From NCBI RefSeq assembly GCF_017833035.1, contig NZ_JAFIBM010000001.1, forward strand, positions 3,183,762 through 3,247,761: 64,000 nucleotides of DNA, written 5' to 3'. A program made the position numbers and the translations under genes. The stretch comes from Frigoribacterium sp. PvP032 (GTDB taxonomy: Bacteria > Actinomycetota > Actinomycetes > Actinomycetales > Microbacteriaceae). The notes beneath the pieces are model-generated. The model was not told where the DNA came from. It made no database searches and saw only the letters and a list, made by a program, of their open reading frames with translations. Positions 54,866-64,000 of the stretch are shown piece by piece (position 1 is the first letter of the stretch; each line of letters starts with the position of its first letter).

Positions 54866-55197
54866 TACTTCTCCTCGGCAGTCTCGACGGTGTCGGCGGC
54901 GGGCGCCTCGTCGGCGGCGGCAGCCTTCTTGGTCGACTTCTTGGTCGCCTTGGGGGCGGCCTCGACCGGGGCGGGGGTGGCACGGATGCCGAGCTCGCGC
55001 TCACGCAGGACCGTGTAGATGCGAGCGATGTCGCGCTTCACGGCACGCACGCGGCCGTGGTTCTCGAGCTGACCGGTGGCCGACTGGAAGCGCAGGTTGA
55101 ACAGCTCCTCCTTGGCCTTCTTCAGCTCGTCGACGAGACGCTCGTCTTCAAAAGTGTCGAGCTCGACAGGACGGAGCTCCTTGGAACCGATCGCCAT
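54865..55197 (-). CDS. rpmC: Ribosomal protein uL29 with C-terminal extension
   Basis: The L29 core (residues 1-72) has [39 protein letters not shown] and [21 protein letters not shown] 38-residue Ala/Lys/Glu-rich tail follows, so the protein is 110 residues instead of about 65. L29 lies at the nascent-chain exit, where the tail could interact with trigger factor or SRP (inference). Start ATG overlaps the rplP stop, TAATG. Confidence 0.95.
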   Translation of the reverse strand: MAIGSKELRPVELDTFEDERLVDELKKAKEELFNLRFQSATGQLENHGRVRAVKRDIARIYTVLRERELGIRATPAPVEAAPKATKKSTKKAAAADEAPAADTVETAEEK

Positions 55198-55616
55198 TAT
55201 GCGTCGCCCTCCTCGCGCTTGATGATGCGTGCCTTGAGGGGCAGCTTGTGGATTGCACGAGTGAGCGCCTCCTTGGCGATCTCCTCGCTGACGCCGCTGA
55301 GCTCGAAGAGCACGCGACCCGGCTTGACGTTGGCGACCCACCACTCGGGCGAGCCCTTTCCGGAACCCATTCGGGTCTCGGCGGGCTTCTTCGTGAGGGG
55401 ACGGTCGGGGTAGATGTTGATCCAGACCTTGCCGCCACGCTTGATGTGACGCGTCATGGCGATACGAGCGGACTCGATCTGACGGTTGGTCACGTAGGCG
55501 GGCGTGAGTGCCTGGATGCCGTACTCACCGAAGCTGACCTTGGTGCCACCAGTGGCCTGGCCGGTACGGCCGGGGTGGTGCTGCTTGCGGTGCTTGACAC
55601 GACGGGGGATAAGCAT
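55197..55616 (-). CDS. rplP: Ribosomal protein uL16
   Basis: L16 organises the A-site region of the peptidyl transferase centre. The 139-residue sequence [40 protein letters not shown] and [14 protein letters not shown]-like block ([20 protein letters not shown]) is standard. It follows rpsC by two bases. Confidence 0.98.
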   Translation of the reverse strand: MLIPRRVKHRKQHHPGRTGQATGGTKVSFGEYGIQALTPAYVTNRQIESARIAMTRHIKRGGKVWINIYPDRPLTKKPAETRMGSGKGSPEWWVANVKPGRVLFELSGVSEEIAKEALTRAIHKLPLKARIIKREEGDA

Positions 55617-55618
55617 GG

Positions 55619-56398
55619 TTACGCCTCAGCTCCTGTGGTGGCGGGTGCCTTCTGCTCGCGGGGGGCGCGGTCGCTGCCCCCGCGACGTGCACCGTCACGG
55701 TCGTTGCGGCGCTCGGGGCGAGACGACTTCTGGTTCGCCTGCTCGCGCGCGAGCTCCTTGTTGGTGATGTCGCCCTTGTAGATCCAGACCTTGACACCGA
55801 TGCGACCGAAGGTGGTCTTGGCCTCGTAGAAGCCGTAGTCGATGTTGGCGCGGAGGGTGTGCAGGGGCACGCGGCCCTCGCGGTAGAACTCCGAGCGGCT
55901 CATCTCGGCGCCGCCGAGGCGACCCGAGACCTGGATCCGGACGCCCTTGGCGCCGGCGCGCTGGGCGCCCTGGAGGCCCTTGCGCATCGCACGACGGAAC
56001 GCCACACGAGCAGCGAGCTGCTCGGCGATGCCCTGTGCGACGAGCTGAGCCTCGGCCTCGGGGTTCTTGACCTCGAGGATGTTCAGCTGGATCTGCTTGC
56101 TCGTGAGCTTCTCGAGGTCGCCGCGGATGCGCTCGGCCTCGGCGCCGCGACGCCCGATCACGATGCCCGGACGGGCCGTGTGGATGTCGACGCGGACGCG
56201 GTCACGGGTGCGCTCGATCTCGATCTTGGCCACGCCGGCGCGGTCGAGCGAGGTCTTGAGCAGCGTGCGGATCTTGATGTCCTCGGCGACGTAGTCGCTG
56301 TAGCGCTGACCGGCCTTGGTGCTGTCGGTGAACCACCGCGACACGTGGTCGGTGGTGATGCCCAGACGGAAGCCGTACGGGTTGACTTTCTGGCCCAT
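55619..56398 (-). CDS. rpsC: Ribosomal protein uS3
   Basis: S3 lines the mRNA entry channel. The 259-residue protein has [20 protein letters not shown], the KH domain segment [20 protein letters not shown] and [20 protein letters not shown]. The last 45 residues are an Arg/Glu/Gly-rich tail. The ATG overlaps the rplV stop by one base. Confidence 0.98.
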   Translation of the reverse strand: MGQKVNPYGFRLGITTDHVSRWFTDSTKAGQRYSDYVAEDIKIRTLLKTSLDRAGVAKIEIERTRDRVRVDIHTARPGIVIGRRGAEAERIRGDLEKLTSKQIQLNILEVKNPEAEAQLVAQGIAEQLAARVAFRRAMRKGLQGAQRAGAKGVRIQVSGRLGGAEMSRSEFYREGRVPLHTLRANIDYGFYEAKTTFGRIGVKVWIYKGDITNKELAREQANQKSSRPERRNDRDGARRGGSDRAPREQKAPATTGAEA

Positions 56399-56790
56399 TA
56401 CTTGCTCGCCTTCTTCGTAGCAGCGGCAGCCTCGACCTCATCCGGCGTCGCGAGGACGATCGTGATGTGGCTGGTGCGCTTCAGGATCTGGAAGGCACGG
56501 CCCTGGGCACGCGGCTGGAACCGCTTGAGGGTCGCACCCTGGTCGACGAATGCACGGCTCACGTAGAGGTCCTGCTCGTCGAGGTAGCTGTTGTCCTTGT
56601 CCGCCTTGACCCGAGCGTTGGCCATGGCCGACGCGACGAGCTTGTAGACGGGCTCGCTGGCGCCCTGGGGCGCGAACTTCAGGATGGCCAGGGCCTCGAG
56701 GGCCTGCTTGCCGCGGATCAGGTTGACGACGCGACGGGCCTTCATGGGGGTGACGCGGATGTGACGCACGCGTGCGATCGACTCCACCAT
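56398..56790 (-). CDS. rplV: Ribosomal protein uL22
   Basis: L22 lines the exit tunnel through its beta-hairpin. The 130-residue product has [40 protein letters not shown] and the hairpin tip [20 protein letters not shown]. It starts 24 bases after rpsS. Confidence 0.98.
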   Translation of the reverse strand: MVESIARVRHIRVTPMKARRVVNLIRGKQALEALAILKFAPQGASEPVYKLVASAMANARVKADKDNSYLDEQDLYVSRAFVDQGATLKRFQPRAQGRAFQILKRTSHITIVLATPDEVEAAAATKKASK

Positions 56791-56814
56791 TTCTCTCCTC
56801 CTTACGTCGCCGCG

Positions 56815-57096
56815 TTAGCGGCGACGACCCTTCTTGTCGTCCTTCACGTGGCCGCGGAAGGTGCGGGTGGGCGCGAACTCGCCGAGCTTGTGGCCGATCA
56901 TGCTCTCGGTCACGAACACGGGGATGTGCTTGCGCCCGTCGTGCACGGCGATGGTGTGTCCCAGCATGTTGGGGACGATCATCGATCGGCGCGACCAGGT
57001 CTTGATGACGTTCTTGGTGTTGGCCTCGTTCTGCGTGACGACCTTGCGAAGCAGGTGGTCATCGACGAAGGGGCCCTTCTTAAGACTGCGTGGCAT
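56815..57096 (-). CDS. rpsS: Ribosomal protein uS19
   Basis: S19 is a head protein contacting the A-site finger. The 93-residue sequence [40 protein letters not shown] and [20 protein letters not shown] is near-universal. It lies 12 bases after rplB. Confidence 0.98.
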   Translation of the reverse strand: MPRSLKKGPFVDDHLLRKVVTQNEANTKNVIKTWSRRSMIVPNMLGHTIAVHDGRKHIPVFVTESMIGHKLGEFAPTRTFRGHVKDDKKGRRR

Positions 57097-57108
57097 CTTC
57101 TACAACTC

Positions 57109-57948
<840 letters not shown>

Positions 57949-57967
57949 TTTGTTTTCCCTCCGAGCC

Positions 57968-58267
57968 CTAGCCGACAGCCGTGAAGATGTCGATGGAGCC
58001 CGACTTGAGCGTCACGATGGCGCGCTTGGTGTCCTTGCGCTTGCCGGTGCCGAAACGGGTGCGACGGGTCTTGCCGACGCGGTTCAGCGTGTTGATGCTG
58101 TCGACCTTGACGTCGAAGATCTTCTCGATGGCGAGCTTGATCTCGGTCTTGTTCGACCGCGGGTCGACGATGAAGGTGTACTTGCCCTGATCGATCAGGG
58201 AGTAGCTCTTCTCGGAGACGACGGGCGCGATGATGACGTCGCGGGGGTCCTTGCCGTAGCCGCTCAT
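57968..58267 (-). CDS. rplW: Ribosomal protein uL23
   Basis: L23 is the main docking site for SRP and trigger factor at the tunnel exit. The 99-residue product has [40 protein letters not shown] and [20 protein letters not shown]. The ATG overlaps the rplD stop (ATGA). Confidence 0.97.
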   Translation of the reverse strand: MSGYGKDPRDVIIAPVVSEKSYSLIDQGKYTFIVDPRSNKTEIKLAIEKIFDVKVDSINTLNRVGKTRRTRFGTGKRKDTKRAIVTLKSGSIDIFTAVG

Positions 58268-58926
58268 GCGGAGGCCTCCTTCTTGGTCTTCGAGGCGACG
58301 AAGCCGTCGAAGGCGCTCTTCGTGAAGACGATGTCGTCGCTGACGAGGACGTCGTAGGCGTTGAGCTGGTCGAACGTGATCACGTGGACCGTGGGCACGT
58401 TGTTGACGCTCTTGCGGGTCAGCGCGTCGTCGCGGTCGATGACGACGAGGACGTGCTTGCTCGACGAGATGGTCGACAGGAGCTCGAGGGCGACCTTGGT
58501 CGACACCGTGTCGGCGACGAAGCTCTCGACGACGTGGACGCGGGCGCCGCGGGCACGGTCAGACAGAGCGCCGAGCAGAGCAGCGGCGATCATCTTCTTC
58601 GGGGTGCGCTGCGAGTAGTCACGCGGCTGCGGACCGTGGACGATGCCACCGCCGGTCATCTGAGGAGCACGGATCGAGCCCTGACGAGCGCGGCCGGTGC
58701 CCTTCTGCTTGAAGGGCTTGCGGCCGGCACCGGAGACCTCGCCGCGACGCTTGGTCTTGTGCGTGCCCTGACGAGCGGCAGCCTGCTGGGCGACGACGAC
58801 CTGGTGGATGAGCGGCACGTTCGTGACGACGTCGAAGATCTCGCCGGGCAGCTCGACCGTGCTGGTCTTCACGCCCTTGGCGTCGAGGACGTCCACCGAG
58901 GTGGCCGTTGCGTTGATGGTGGCCAT
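58264..58926 (-). CDS. rplD: Ribosomal protein uL4
   Basis: L4 lines the exit tunnel and in several bacteria represses the S10 operon. The 220-residue protein has [40 protein letters not shown] and [20 protein letters not shown]. It begins three bases after rplC. Autoregulation through the long S10 leader is possible but unproven. Confidence 0.97.
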   Translation of the reverse strand: MATINATATSVDVLDAKGVKTSTVELPGEIFDVVTNVPLIHQVVVAQQAAARQGTHKTKRRGEVSGAGRKPFKQKGTGRARQGSIRAPQMTGGGIVHGPQPRDYSQRTPKKMIAAALLGALSDRARGARVHVVESFVADTVSTKVALELLSTISSSKHVLVVIDRDDALTRKSVNNVPTVHVITFDQLNAYDVLVSDDIVFTKSAFDGFVASKTKKEASA

Positions 58927-58929
58927 GAG

Positions 58930-59586
58930 CTACTTCCCCTTCACGGCGGTGCGGACGAAGACGATGCGGCCACGAGCACCGGGAACGGCGCCCTTGACGA
59001 GCAGCAGACCCTTCTCGGCGTCGACGGCGTGCACCGTGAGGTTGAGGATGGTGACGCGGTCGCCACCCATGCGACCGGCCATGCGCATGCCCTTGAAGAC
59101 ACGGCTGGGGGTCGACGAAGCACCGATCGAGCCGGGCTTGCGGTGGTTGCGGTGCGCACCGTGCGAGGCGCTGACGCCCTTGAAGTTGTGACGCTTCATG
59201 ACACCGGCGAAGCCCTTGCCCTTGGAGGTGCCGACGACGTCGACCTTCTGGCCGGCCTCGAAGGTGGCGGCCGTGAGCTCCTGGCCGAGTGCGTACTCGG
59301 CGGCGTCGGCGGTGCGGACCTCGGTGAGGTGGCGGCGGGGAGTGACGCCCGCGGCGTCGAAGTGGCCCGTGGCGGGCTTGTTCGACTTGCGGGGGTCGAT
59401 GGGGCCGGCCGCGATCTGGACGGCGCTGTAGCCGTCCTTCTCGAGCGAGCGGATCTGGGTCACGACGTTGGGAGCGATCTCCACGACGGTGACGGGGACG
59501 AGCTTGTTGTTCTCGTCCCAGACCTGGGTCATGCCGAGCTTCTTGCCCAGGAGGCCCTTGACGTTCTTGGTGCTGCTGATGGTCAT
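58930..59586 (-). CDS. rplC: Ribosomal protein uL3
   Basis: L3 starts 50S assembly and reaches the peptidyl transferase centre. The 218-residue protein has [56 protein letters not shown] and [15 protein letters not shown]. The ATG at 59586 is the family start, 11 bases after rpsJ; longer frames extend through rpsJ in another phase. Confidence 0.97.
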   Translation of the reverse strand: MTISSTKNVKGLLGKKLGMTQVWDENNKLVPVTVVEIAPNVVTQIRSLEKDGYSAVQIAAGPIDPRKSNKPATGHFDAAGVTPRRHLTEVRTADAAEYALGQELTAATFEAGQKVDVVGTSKGKGFAGVMKRHNFKGVSASHGAHRNHRKPGSIGASSTPSRVFKGMRMAGRMGGDRVTILNLTVHAVDAEKGLLLVKGAVPGARGRIVFVRTAVKGK

Positions 59587-59597
59587 GGTCGCCTCCC

Positions 59598-59906
59598 CTA
59601 GAGCTTGATCTCGATGTTGACGTCGGCCGGGAGGTCGAGGCGCATGAGCGAGTCGACGGCCTTCGGCGTCGGGTCGACGATGTCGATGAGGCGCTTGTGC
59701 GTGCGCTTCTCGAAGTGCTCGCGCGAGTCCTTGTACTTGTGGGGCGAACGGATCACGACGACCACGTTCTTCTCGGTCGGCAGCGGCACGGGGCCGACCA
59801 CCGTGGCGCCCGCGCGGGTGACCGTGTCGACGATCTTTCGCGCGGAGGTGTCGATGACCTCGTGGTCGTACGACTTCAGCCGGATGCGGATCTTCTGTCC
59901 CGCCAT
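59598..59906 (-). CDS. rpsJ: Ribosomal protein uS10
   Basis: S10 (NusE) is a 30S protein and an antitermination factor with NusB. The 102-residue sequence [40 protein letters not shown] and [15 protein letters not shown] is standard. It is the first gene of the S10 operon. The promoter predicted here lies about 350 bases upstream, giving a long leader. Confidence 0.98.
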   Translation of the reverse strand: MAGQKIRIRLKSYDHEVIDTSARKIVDTVTRAGATVVGPVPLPTEKNVVVVIRSPHKYKDSREHFEKRTHKRLIDIVDPTPKAVDSLMRLDLPADVNIEIKL

Positions 59907-60253
59907 GTGTGACTCTCTCTCGTTCGGACGTCGCGCACCTCGGGGGCCGCCTGACGCTGTTCGCTGGGCGAACATCTGGCTCTACACGATCTCCGAGGGC
60001 TGTCGCCCTCGCGTACCGCTGTTCTGGTGTCAAGCCATCTCGGGAACGATGCGGGCGGCCGCCCGACGGGATTCCGCGCGAGAGGACCTCGGGGAGGTCA
60101 TCATCGTGTCCACCGTCGCGCAGAGCTCGGCCCTGGCGGTGTTCCTGTGTGAGATGTGTCCTGCTACCCGCGGCCCAGACGTCTTGCGTCTGTGCACTGC
60201 CTGGCAGTGATCCGGCACTCGCACGTGGCGAGCTCGGAATGTTGAACTAGACG
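59907..60253 (-). other. Long S10 operon leader (no gene seen)
   Basis: No credible coding frame occupies the roughly 345 bases between the predicted S10 promoter and the rpsJ ATG. A perfect TTGACA (60033-60028) lies inside but lacks a -10 at 15-19 bases. Several short complementary GC runs occur (for example around 60050-60110), so the leader is likely structured. Ribosomal-protein feedback control is an inference from position. Confidence 0.5.
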
Positions 60254-60282
60254 ATTTTGCCACACCCGAGCACATGCTGCAA
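60254..60282 (-). promoter_or_regulatory. Candidate S10 operon promoter
   Basis: On the minus strand TTGCAG (60282-60277) and CAAAAT (60259-60254) are exactly 17 bases apart in a conspicuously AT-rich patch. It lies between the DarT-like terminator hairpin and rpsJ. Confidence 0.65.
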
Positions 60283-60316
60283 CCCGGGCGTGTCGCGGAT
60301 GTCCTCCGCGCTGTCG

Positions 60317-60337
60317 AGGGGGCCCGTCAGGCCCCCT
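60317..60337 (-). terminator. Hairpin after the DarT-like gene
   Basis: AGGGGGCC (60317-60324) pairs with GGCCCCCT (60330-60337) over a five-base loop, eleven bases past the stop of the DarT-like gene and just ahead of the S10 promoter. Confidence 0.65.
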
Positions 60338-60347
60338 GCGGCGTGCG

Positions 60348-61178
60348 TCAGGCCGTCTCGGCGGGGCGAAACCACGGCGGGTAGACGGCCACGCGAGGCG
60401 CGGCGCCGCCAGCTTCGACGAGCAGCTGCTTGACCCGGTCGCGCATCTTGTCGTGCGGGACGCCGATCAGCATCACCGACTCGAGCGGGACGGCGTGCGG
60501 CACGAGCACCTCCGGCTCGAGCAGGTCGGGGTCGGCCAGCGAGAAGCGACGCACCATCGAGGAGGCGGCGTCGACGCCGGCCGCCGAGCGGACCCCCTGC
60601 ACCGCGGCGTCGCGTTCGGTGACGACGAAGTCGTCCTCGAGGGCGGTCACGGGCACGACGAGCATGACGAAGTCGGTGGCCTTGGCGCCGCGGGCGGCGT
60701 CCGACCACTCGTAGCCCTCCGCCCCGGAGCGCAGCACGTCCCACGCGGAGGCGTGCGGCGAGAGCGAGAAGGGCACGTGAGCCGCGACGGGGGCGCCGGA
60801 GGCGGTCGTCACGGAGGCGCGCAGGGCCCGCGTCGCCTCGGAGCTCACGTCGAGCACGGGAGCCGCCTCGGCGGCGGGGACGAGCTCGCCGGCGGCGAAC
60901 AGGGCCGGCAGGTTGCTCACGTGGGTCCAGTGGTAGACGCGCTGGGCCTCGAAGGCGGGTGCGACGCGGGCAGCGGACTGCGCCGCGACGGCGACGGCCG
61001 CAGAGTCACGCGCGAGCGCCGGCGTGCTGCGCAGCGACTCGGGCTTGCGCGACGGCGCGCGGCGCTTCGTGACCAGGGTCCGAGCCTGCCCGTCGGCGTC
61101 GAGCAGGGGCTCCCGCTTGCGCGGCGCGCAGATGTCGCACAGCTCTCGCTCGAAACCGTGGATGCACTCGTCAGTCAC
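60348..61178 (-). CDS. DarT-like (DUF4433) ADP-ribosyltransferase with N-terminal Cys/His knuckle
   Basis: The 276-residue protein (GTG at 61178) has two parts. Residues 4-18 carry CIHGFERELCDIC, a possible zinc knuckle with Cys5, His7, Cys14 and Cys17. After a linker, residues 80-250 match the DarT/DUF4433 pattern: RVYHWTHVSNLPALFAAGEL, an Arg-containing ATRALRAS, VPFSLSPHASAW, and EPEVLVPHAVPLESVMLIGV. In the last motif Glu223 aligns with the catalytic Glu of DarT. DarT enzymes ADP-ribosylate thymidine in single-stranded DNA. No macrodomain (DarG) gene is adjacent, so toxicity or a housekeeping function is open. The domain call rests on motif recognition. Confidence 0.65.
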   Translation of the reverse strand: MTDECIHGFERELCDICAPRKREPLLDADGQARTLVTKRRAPSRKPESLRSTPALARDSAAVAVAAQSAARVAPAFEAQRVYHWTHVSNLPALFAAGELVPAAEAAPVLDVSSEATRALRASVTTASGAPVAAHVPFSLSPHASAWDVLRSGAEGYEWSDAARGAKATDFVMLVVPVTALEDDFVVTERDAAVQGVRSAAGVDAASSMVRRFSLADPDLLEPEVLVPHAVPLESVMLIGVPHDKMRDRVKQLLVEAGGAAPRVAVYPPWFRPAETA

Positions 61179-61293
61179 TGCAGTTGGTCCTCTCGAGCGC
61201 CCGACTCGAACGGACGCAACCCTCTACGGTACGTCATGGGGCCACCCGCTCGCGACCGCCTGCGGGACGACCACGCGCCTCCTCGGCTGCGGG

Positions 61294-62268
61294 TCAGCGG
61301 AAGAGCAGCGACCGCACCTCGGTCTCCGCCGACCCCAGGCGGGCAGGATCGATCGTCTCGCCGTGCAGGTAGGCGTCGACGAGGCGCGGGTCGACGTACG
61401 AGGAGCGGGCGACGGACGGGGTGTTGCCGAGGACGTCGGCGGCGTCGCGCATGGCCTGGGCGACGGCTCCCTTCCTCTTGCCGACGCCGGCCTGCGGGCC
61501 CGTCCGCGCGAGGCTCACCGCGGCGGCGACCGTGCCGTGCAGGGTGCGGAAGTCCTTCGCCGTGAAGTCGTCGCCCGCGCGGAGCTTCACGTACTCGTTG
61601 ATCTCGGAGGCGTGCAGCGGCCGCCAGGGAGATCCCGCCTCGGGACGCCAGGCGAGCAGCCGCGCCCGGCCGCCGCGTTGCTTGCAGCTGCGCACCACCG
61701 TGGCCAGGTCGGCGTCGCGGATCTCGCTGTCCCAGTCCTGGCCGCTCTTGCCGGGGAAGGCGAGCGACACCACGTCGCCGGACACCTTCGCGTGCGCGCA
61801 CAGCAGCGTGCTGAGGCCGTGGCTGCCGTGCTGCTCCGCGTAGCGCTCCGACCCCACCCGCAGTGAGCCCGTGTCGAGCATCCGGAAGGCGGCGGCGAGG
61901 GTCCGCTCCCGCACCGGTTCGTCGAGGCGGAGGTCGAGGGTCACGAGACGACGCGCCGCAGGCAGGGACTCGGCCAGGGCGAGGGCCCGGTCGAACTTCA
62001 GGCGGTCCTTCTGCTCACGCCAGGTCGGGTGGTAGATGTACTGGCGACGCCCTGCACCGTCGACGCCCGTGGCCTGGATGTGGCCGTTGGCGTAGGGAGC
62101 GATCCAGACGTCGGTCCAGGCGGGCGGGATGCCGAGGTGATCGCACCGCTCGCGGAGCTCAGGGTCGGTGACCGTGACGCCGTCGGCGTCCCGGTACGAG
62201 AAGCCCGCTCCGCTGCGGACGCGGGTGAGGCCCGGCGAGCTCGAGTTGGTCCTGCGGAGGCGCGGCAT
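61294..62268 (-). CDS. DNA topoisomerase IB (poxvirus-like)
   Basis: The 324-residue enzyme relaxes DNA through a 3'-phosphotyrosyl intermediate. It has FSYRDADGVTVTDPELRERC, IPPAWTDVWIAPYANGHIQA, GRRQYIYHPTWREQKDRLKF and the catalytic region LGNTPSVARSSYVDPRLVDAY, where the SSY tyrosine is the nucleophile. HGLSTLLCAHAKV and the lysine-rich FTAKDFRTLHGT block are also typical. ATG 62268 is chosen; upstream codons are Arg/Pro-rich and unlikely coding. It lies upstream of the DarT-like gene, 115 bases apart. Confidence 0.9.
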   Translation of the reverse strand: MPRLRRTNSSSPGLTRVRSGAGFSYRDADGVTVTDPELRERCDHLGIPPAWTDVWIAPYANGHIQATGVDGAGRRQYIYHPTWREQKDRLKFDRALALAESLPAARRLVTLDLRLDEPVRERTLAAAFRMLDTGSLRVGSERYAEQHGSHGLSTLLCAHAKVSGDVVSLAFPGKSGQDWDSEIRDADLATVVRSCKQRGGRARLLAWRPEAGSPWRPLHASEINEYVKLRAGDDFTAKDFRTLHGTVAAAVSLARTGPQAGVGKRKGAVAQAMRDAADVLGNTPSVARSSYVDPRLVDAYLHGETIDPARLGSAETEVRSLLFR

Positions 62269-62334
62269 CAGTCGATCGAACCACCGCGACCGGGCAGGTG
62301 GTCGCACAGGGCAGGTGATCGGGCCGGGCACGAG

Positions 62335-62366
62335 CGACGCCCCGCCCCTGAGGGGGCGGGGCGTCG
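62335..62366 (-). terminator. Terminator of the small antitoxin-family gene
   Basis: CGACGCCCCGCCCC (62335-62348) pairs perfectly with the complementary arm at 62353-62366 over a four-base loop. It is 13 bases past the stop of the 70-residue gene. Confidence 0.8.
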
Positions 62367-62379
62367 GGGAGGACCGGGG

Positions 62380-62592
62380 CTACTGGTCGCCGACCTTCTT
62401 GTCGGCCTGCTCCTTCGCCTGGGCGATCTTGTCGCTGTACTTGCCGCCGGTGGCCTTGTCGGCGGCGCCGGCGACGGCGTCGAGGATGCTGTCGCTGATC
62501 CCCTCGGCCTTCTCGCTCTTGAGGGCGTCCTGGACCTTGCCGTCCTTCAGGAACTCCTGGGCCTTCTTGGTGATGTCGTCGAAGCCTGCCAT
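62380..62592 (-). CDS. Small helical protein of the Rv0909/MT0933 antitoxin-like family
   Basis: This 70-residue, Lys/Asp/Ala-rich protein reads MAGFDDITKKAQEFLKDGKV, and near the C-terminus DKATGGKYSDKIAQAKEQAD. The TGGKYxDKI motif marks the MT0933 antitoxin-like family, which also resembles CsbD stress proteins. GAGGAGG lies upstream of the ATG. No toxin partner is adjacent, so a stress-related role is as likely as an antitoxin role. It has its own strong terminator. Confidence 0.75.
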   Translation of the reverse strand: MAGFDDITKKAQEFLKDGKVQDALKSEKAEGISDSILDAVAGAADKATGGKYSDKIAQAKEQADKKVGDQ

Positions 62593-62686
62593 GGTGCGCC
62601 TCCTCTGGGCCGGCGTCTCCGGCTCGGGACCACTCTGCCTCGAACTGGCGATCGGCGCACCCCCTCTCGCGACCGCCGGACACGAC

Positions 62687-62722
62687 GAGAGGGGCCGAGC
62701 CCTTCCGGGCCCGACCCCTCTC
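62687..62722 (-). terminator. Terminator of tuf
   Basis: GAGAGGGGCCGAGCCC (62687-62702) pairs with GGGCCCGACCCCTCTC (62707-62722) with two mismatches and a four-base loop, 43 bases after the tuf stop. Confidence 0.75.
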
Positions 62723-62765
62723 GGGTGTTCAGGTGGTGCTGGTGCTGGTGTGGCTAGAGCTGGTG

Positions 62766-63959
62766 CTACTTGATGATCTTGACGACCGTGCCGGCACCGA
62801 CCGTGCGGCCACCCTCACGGATGGCGAAGCGCAGGCCCTCTTCCATGGCGATGGGCTGGATCAGCTGAACGGTGATCTCAGTCGTGTCGCCGGGCATGAC
62901 CATCTCGGTGCCCTCGGGCAGCGTGATGACACCCGTGACGTCGGTGGTGCGGAAGTAGAACTGCGGGCGGTAGTTCGCGTAGAACGGGTTGTGACGGCCG
63001 CCCTCGTCCTTCGAGAGGATGTAGACGTTCGCCTCGAACTCGGTGTGGGGCGTGATCGAGCCGGGCTTGACCACGACCTGGCCGCGCTCGACGTCCTCGC
63101 GCTTGGTGCCACGGAGGAGGAGTCCGACGTTCTCACCGGCGCGCGCGTCGTCGAGGGTCTTGCGGAACATCTCGATGGCGGTGACGGTCGTCTTGGACGA
63201 CTTCTCCTTGATGCCGACGATCTCGACCTCGTCGTTCGGCTTCAGGATGCCGCGCTCGACACGACCGGTGATGACGGTTCCACGACCGGTGATCGTGAAG
63301 ACGTCCTCGACGGGCATGAGGAAGGGCTGGTCCGTGGCACGGACGGGCTCGGGGACGTTCTCGTCGACCTGGTCCATCAGGTCGGCGACCGTGGCGGCCC
63401 ACTTCTCGTCGCCCTCAAGGGCCTTGAGAGCGGAGACCTGCACGACGGGGGCGTTGTCGCCGTCGAAGTCCTGGCTGGAGAGGAGCTCGCGCACCTCGAT
63501 CTCGACGAGCTCGAGGATCTCCTCGTCGTCGACCATGTCGGACTTGTTCAGGGCCACGACGATGTAGGGCACGCCGACCTGGCGGGCGAGCAGGACGTGC
63601 TCACGCGTCTGGGGCATCGGGCCGTCGGTGGCGGCGACCACGAGGATCGCGCCGTCCATCTGAGCCGCGCCGGTGATCATGTTCTTGATGTAGTCGGCGT
63701 GACCGGGAGCGTCGACGTGAGCGTAGTGACGCTTCTCCGTCTGGTACTCGACGTGCGAGATGTTGATCGTGATGCCGCGCTGCTTCTCTTCGGGCGCGTT
63801 GTCGATCTGGTCGAAGGCCGACGCCTCGTTGAGGGTCGGGTACTTGTCGTGCAGGACCTTGGTGATCGCCGCGGTGAGCGTGGTCTTGCCGTGGTCGACG
63901 TGACCGATGGTTCCGATGTTGACGTGCGGCTTGGTCCGCTCGAACTTGGCCTTAGCCAC
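62766..63959 (-). CDS. tuf: Elongation factor Tu
   Basis: EF-Tu delivers aminoacyl-tRNA to the ribosome. The 397-residue GTPase has the P-loop [14 protein letters not shown], the switch [15 protein letters not shown], the NKSD guanine motif and domains 2 and 3 complete to [14 protein letters not shown]. The start is a GTG at 63959 with GAGGAGG upstream. In many bacteria tuf precedes rpsJ; here three genes lie between. fusA is expected upstream of the window edge. Confidence 0.98.
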   Translation of the reverse strand: MAKAKFERTKPHVNIGTIGHVDHGKTTLTAAITKVLHDKYPTLNEASAFDQIDNAPEEKQRGITINISHVEYQTEKRHYAHVDAPGHADYIKNMITGAAQMDGAILVVAATDGPMPQTREHVLLARQVGVPYIVVALNKSDMVDDEEILELVEIEVRELLSSQDFDGDNAPVVQVSALKALEGDEKWAATVADLMDQVDENVPEPVRATDQPFLMPVEDVFTITGRGTVITGRVERGILKPNDEVEIVGIKEKSSKTTVTAIEMFRKTLDDARAGENVGLLLRGTKREDVERGQVVVKPGSITPHTEFEANVYILSKDEGGRHNPFYANYRPQFYFRTTDVTGVITLPEGTEMVMPGDTTEITVQLIQPIAMEEGLRFAIREGGRTVGAGTVVKIIK

Positions 63960-64000
63960 TGTGGGTCCTCCTCAGGACTCGGTTGCAGTGGGGCCGGGGG

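Noticed and set aside
60028-60033. Perfect TTGACA in the S10 leader as a second promoter
   Set aside because: No -10-like sequence occurs at 15-19 bases on the minus strand.
62380-62592. Toxin-antitoxin pair with the MT0933-like gene
   Set aside because: No toxin-like gene is adjacent; neighbours are tuf and topoisomerase IB, each in its own unit.

Overview
This window is a stretch of high-GC actinobacterial chromosome. The gene content and order fit Micrococcales, most likely Microbacteriaceae: split tsa genes, a CIRCE-controlled groES, an actinobacterial S10-spc-alpha ribosomal cluster, a LAxTG (sortase E-type) surface anchor, many GTG starts, four-base GTGA/ATGA gene overlaps and TANNNT -10 boxes next to start codons. 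The genus cannot be fixed from the sequence alone. No tRNA, rRNA, insertion sequence, integrase or CRISPR array was seen.

Layout. (1) 1-8147: a branched-chain amino acid-type binding lipoprotein (cut by the window edge), an EamA/RarD permease, groES with two CIRCE operators, a THUMP-like methyltransferase, two Pro/Gln-rich DUF4190 membrane proteins, then tsaD-rimI-tsaB. (2) 8148-28269: an accessory block of about 20 kb separating tsaB from tsaE. It starts with an SDR/MmyB-type regulator pair and continues with an exopolysaccharide locus: Wzy-like polymerase, Wzx-like flippase, Wzz/BY-kinase-like protein, five glycosyltransferases, a small membrane-anchored protein, a secreted beta-helix protein and a 1572-residue secreted propeller/LamG/PKD protein. 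(3) 28270-36920: tsaE, two tandem alanine racemases, acpS, glmS, coaA, a YdcF-like protein and glmM, all cell-wall or cofactor housekeeping. (4) 36946-42453: rpsI-rplM, a GNAT enzyme, truA and a large cell-wall-anchored nuclease. (5) 42682-59906: alpha, spc and S10 ribosomal operons with rpoA, infA, secY, adk and map, plus a divergent LytR-CpsA-Psr ligase. (6) 60348-63959: a DarT-like ADP-ribosyltransferase, topoisomerase IB, a small antitoxin-family protein and tuf.

How the parts work together. The core operons supply translation (ribosomal proteins, IF-1, EF-Tu, RNA polymerase alpha), secretion (SecY), nascent-protein processing (Map), t6A tRNA modification (TsaB/D/E), and peptidoglycan precursors (GlmS, GlmM, Alr). 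The accessory block looks like a Wzx/Wzy-type capsule or EPS factory with its own secreted matrix proteins. The two secreted proteins share a homologous domain of about 200 residues, placed N-terminally in one and C-terminally in the other. No priming phosphoglycosyltransferase or nucleotide-sugar genes are present, so the pathway must be completed from elsewhere.

Most notable points: the island interrupting the tsa operon, the shared domain in the two matrix proteins, a Wzz-kinase fusion whose Walker A lysine is lost, a solitary DarT-like enzyme with an N-terminal Cys/His knuckle and no visible DarG, a set of apparently leaderless genes, and an over-frequent 11-base word (GAGGAGGCGCG).
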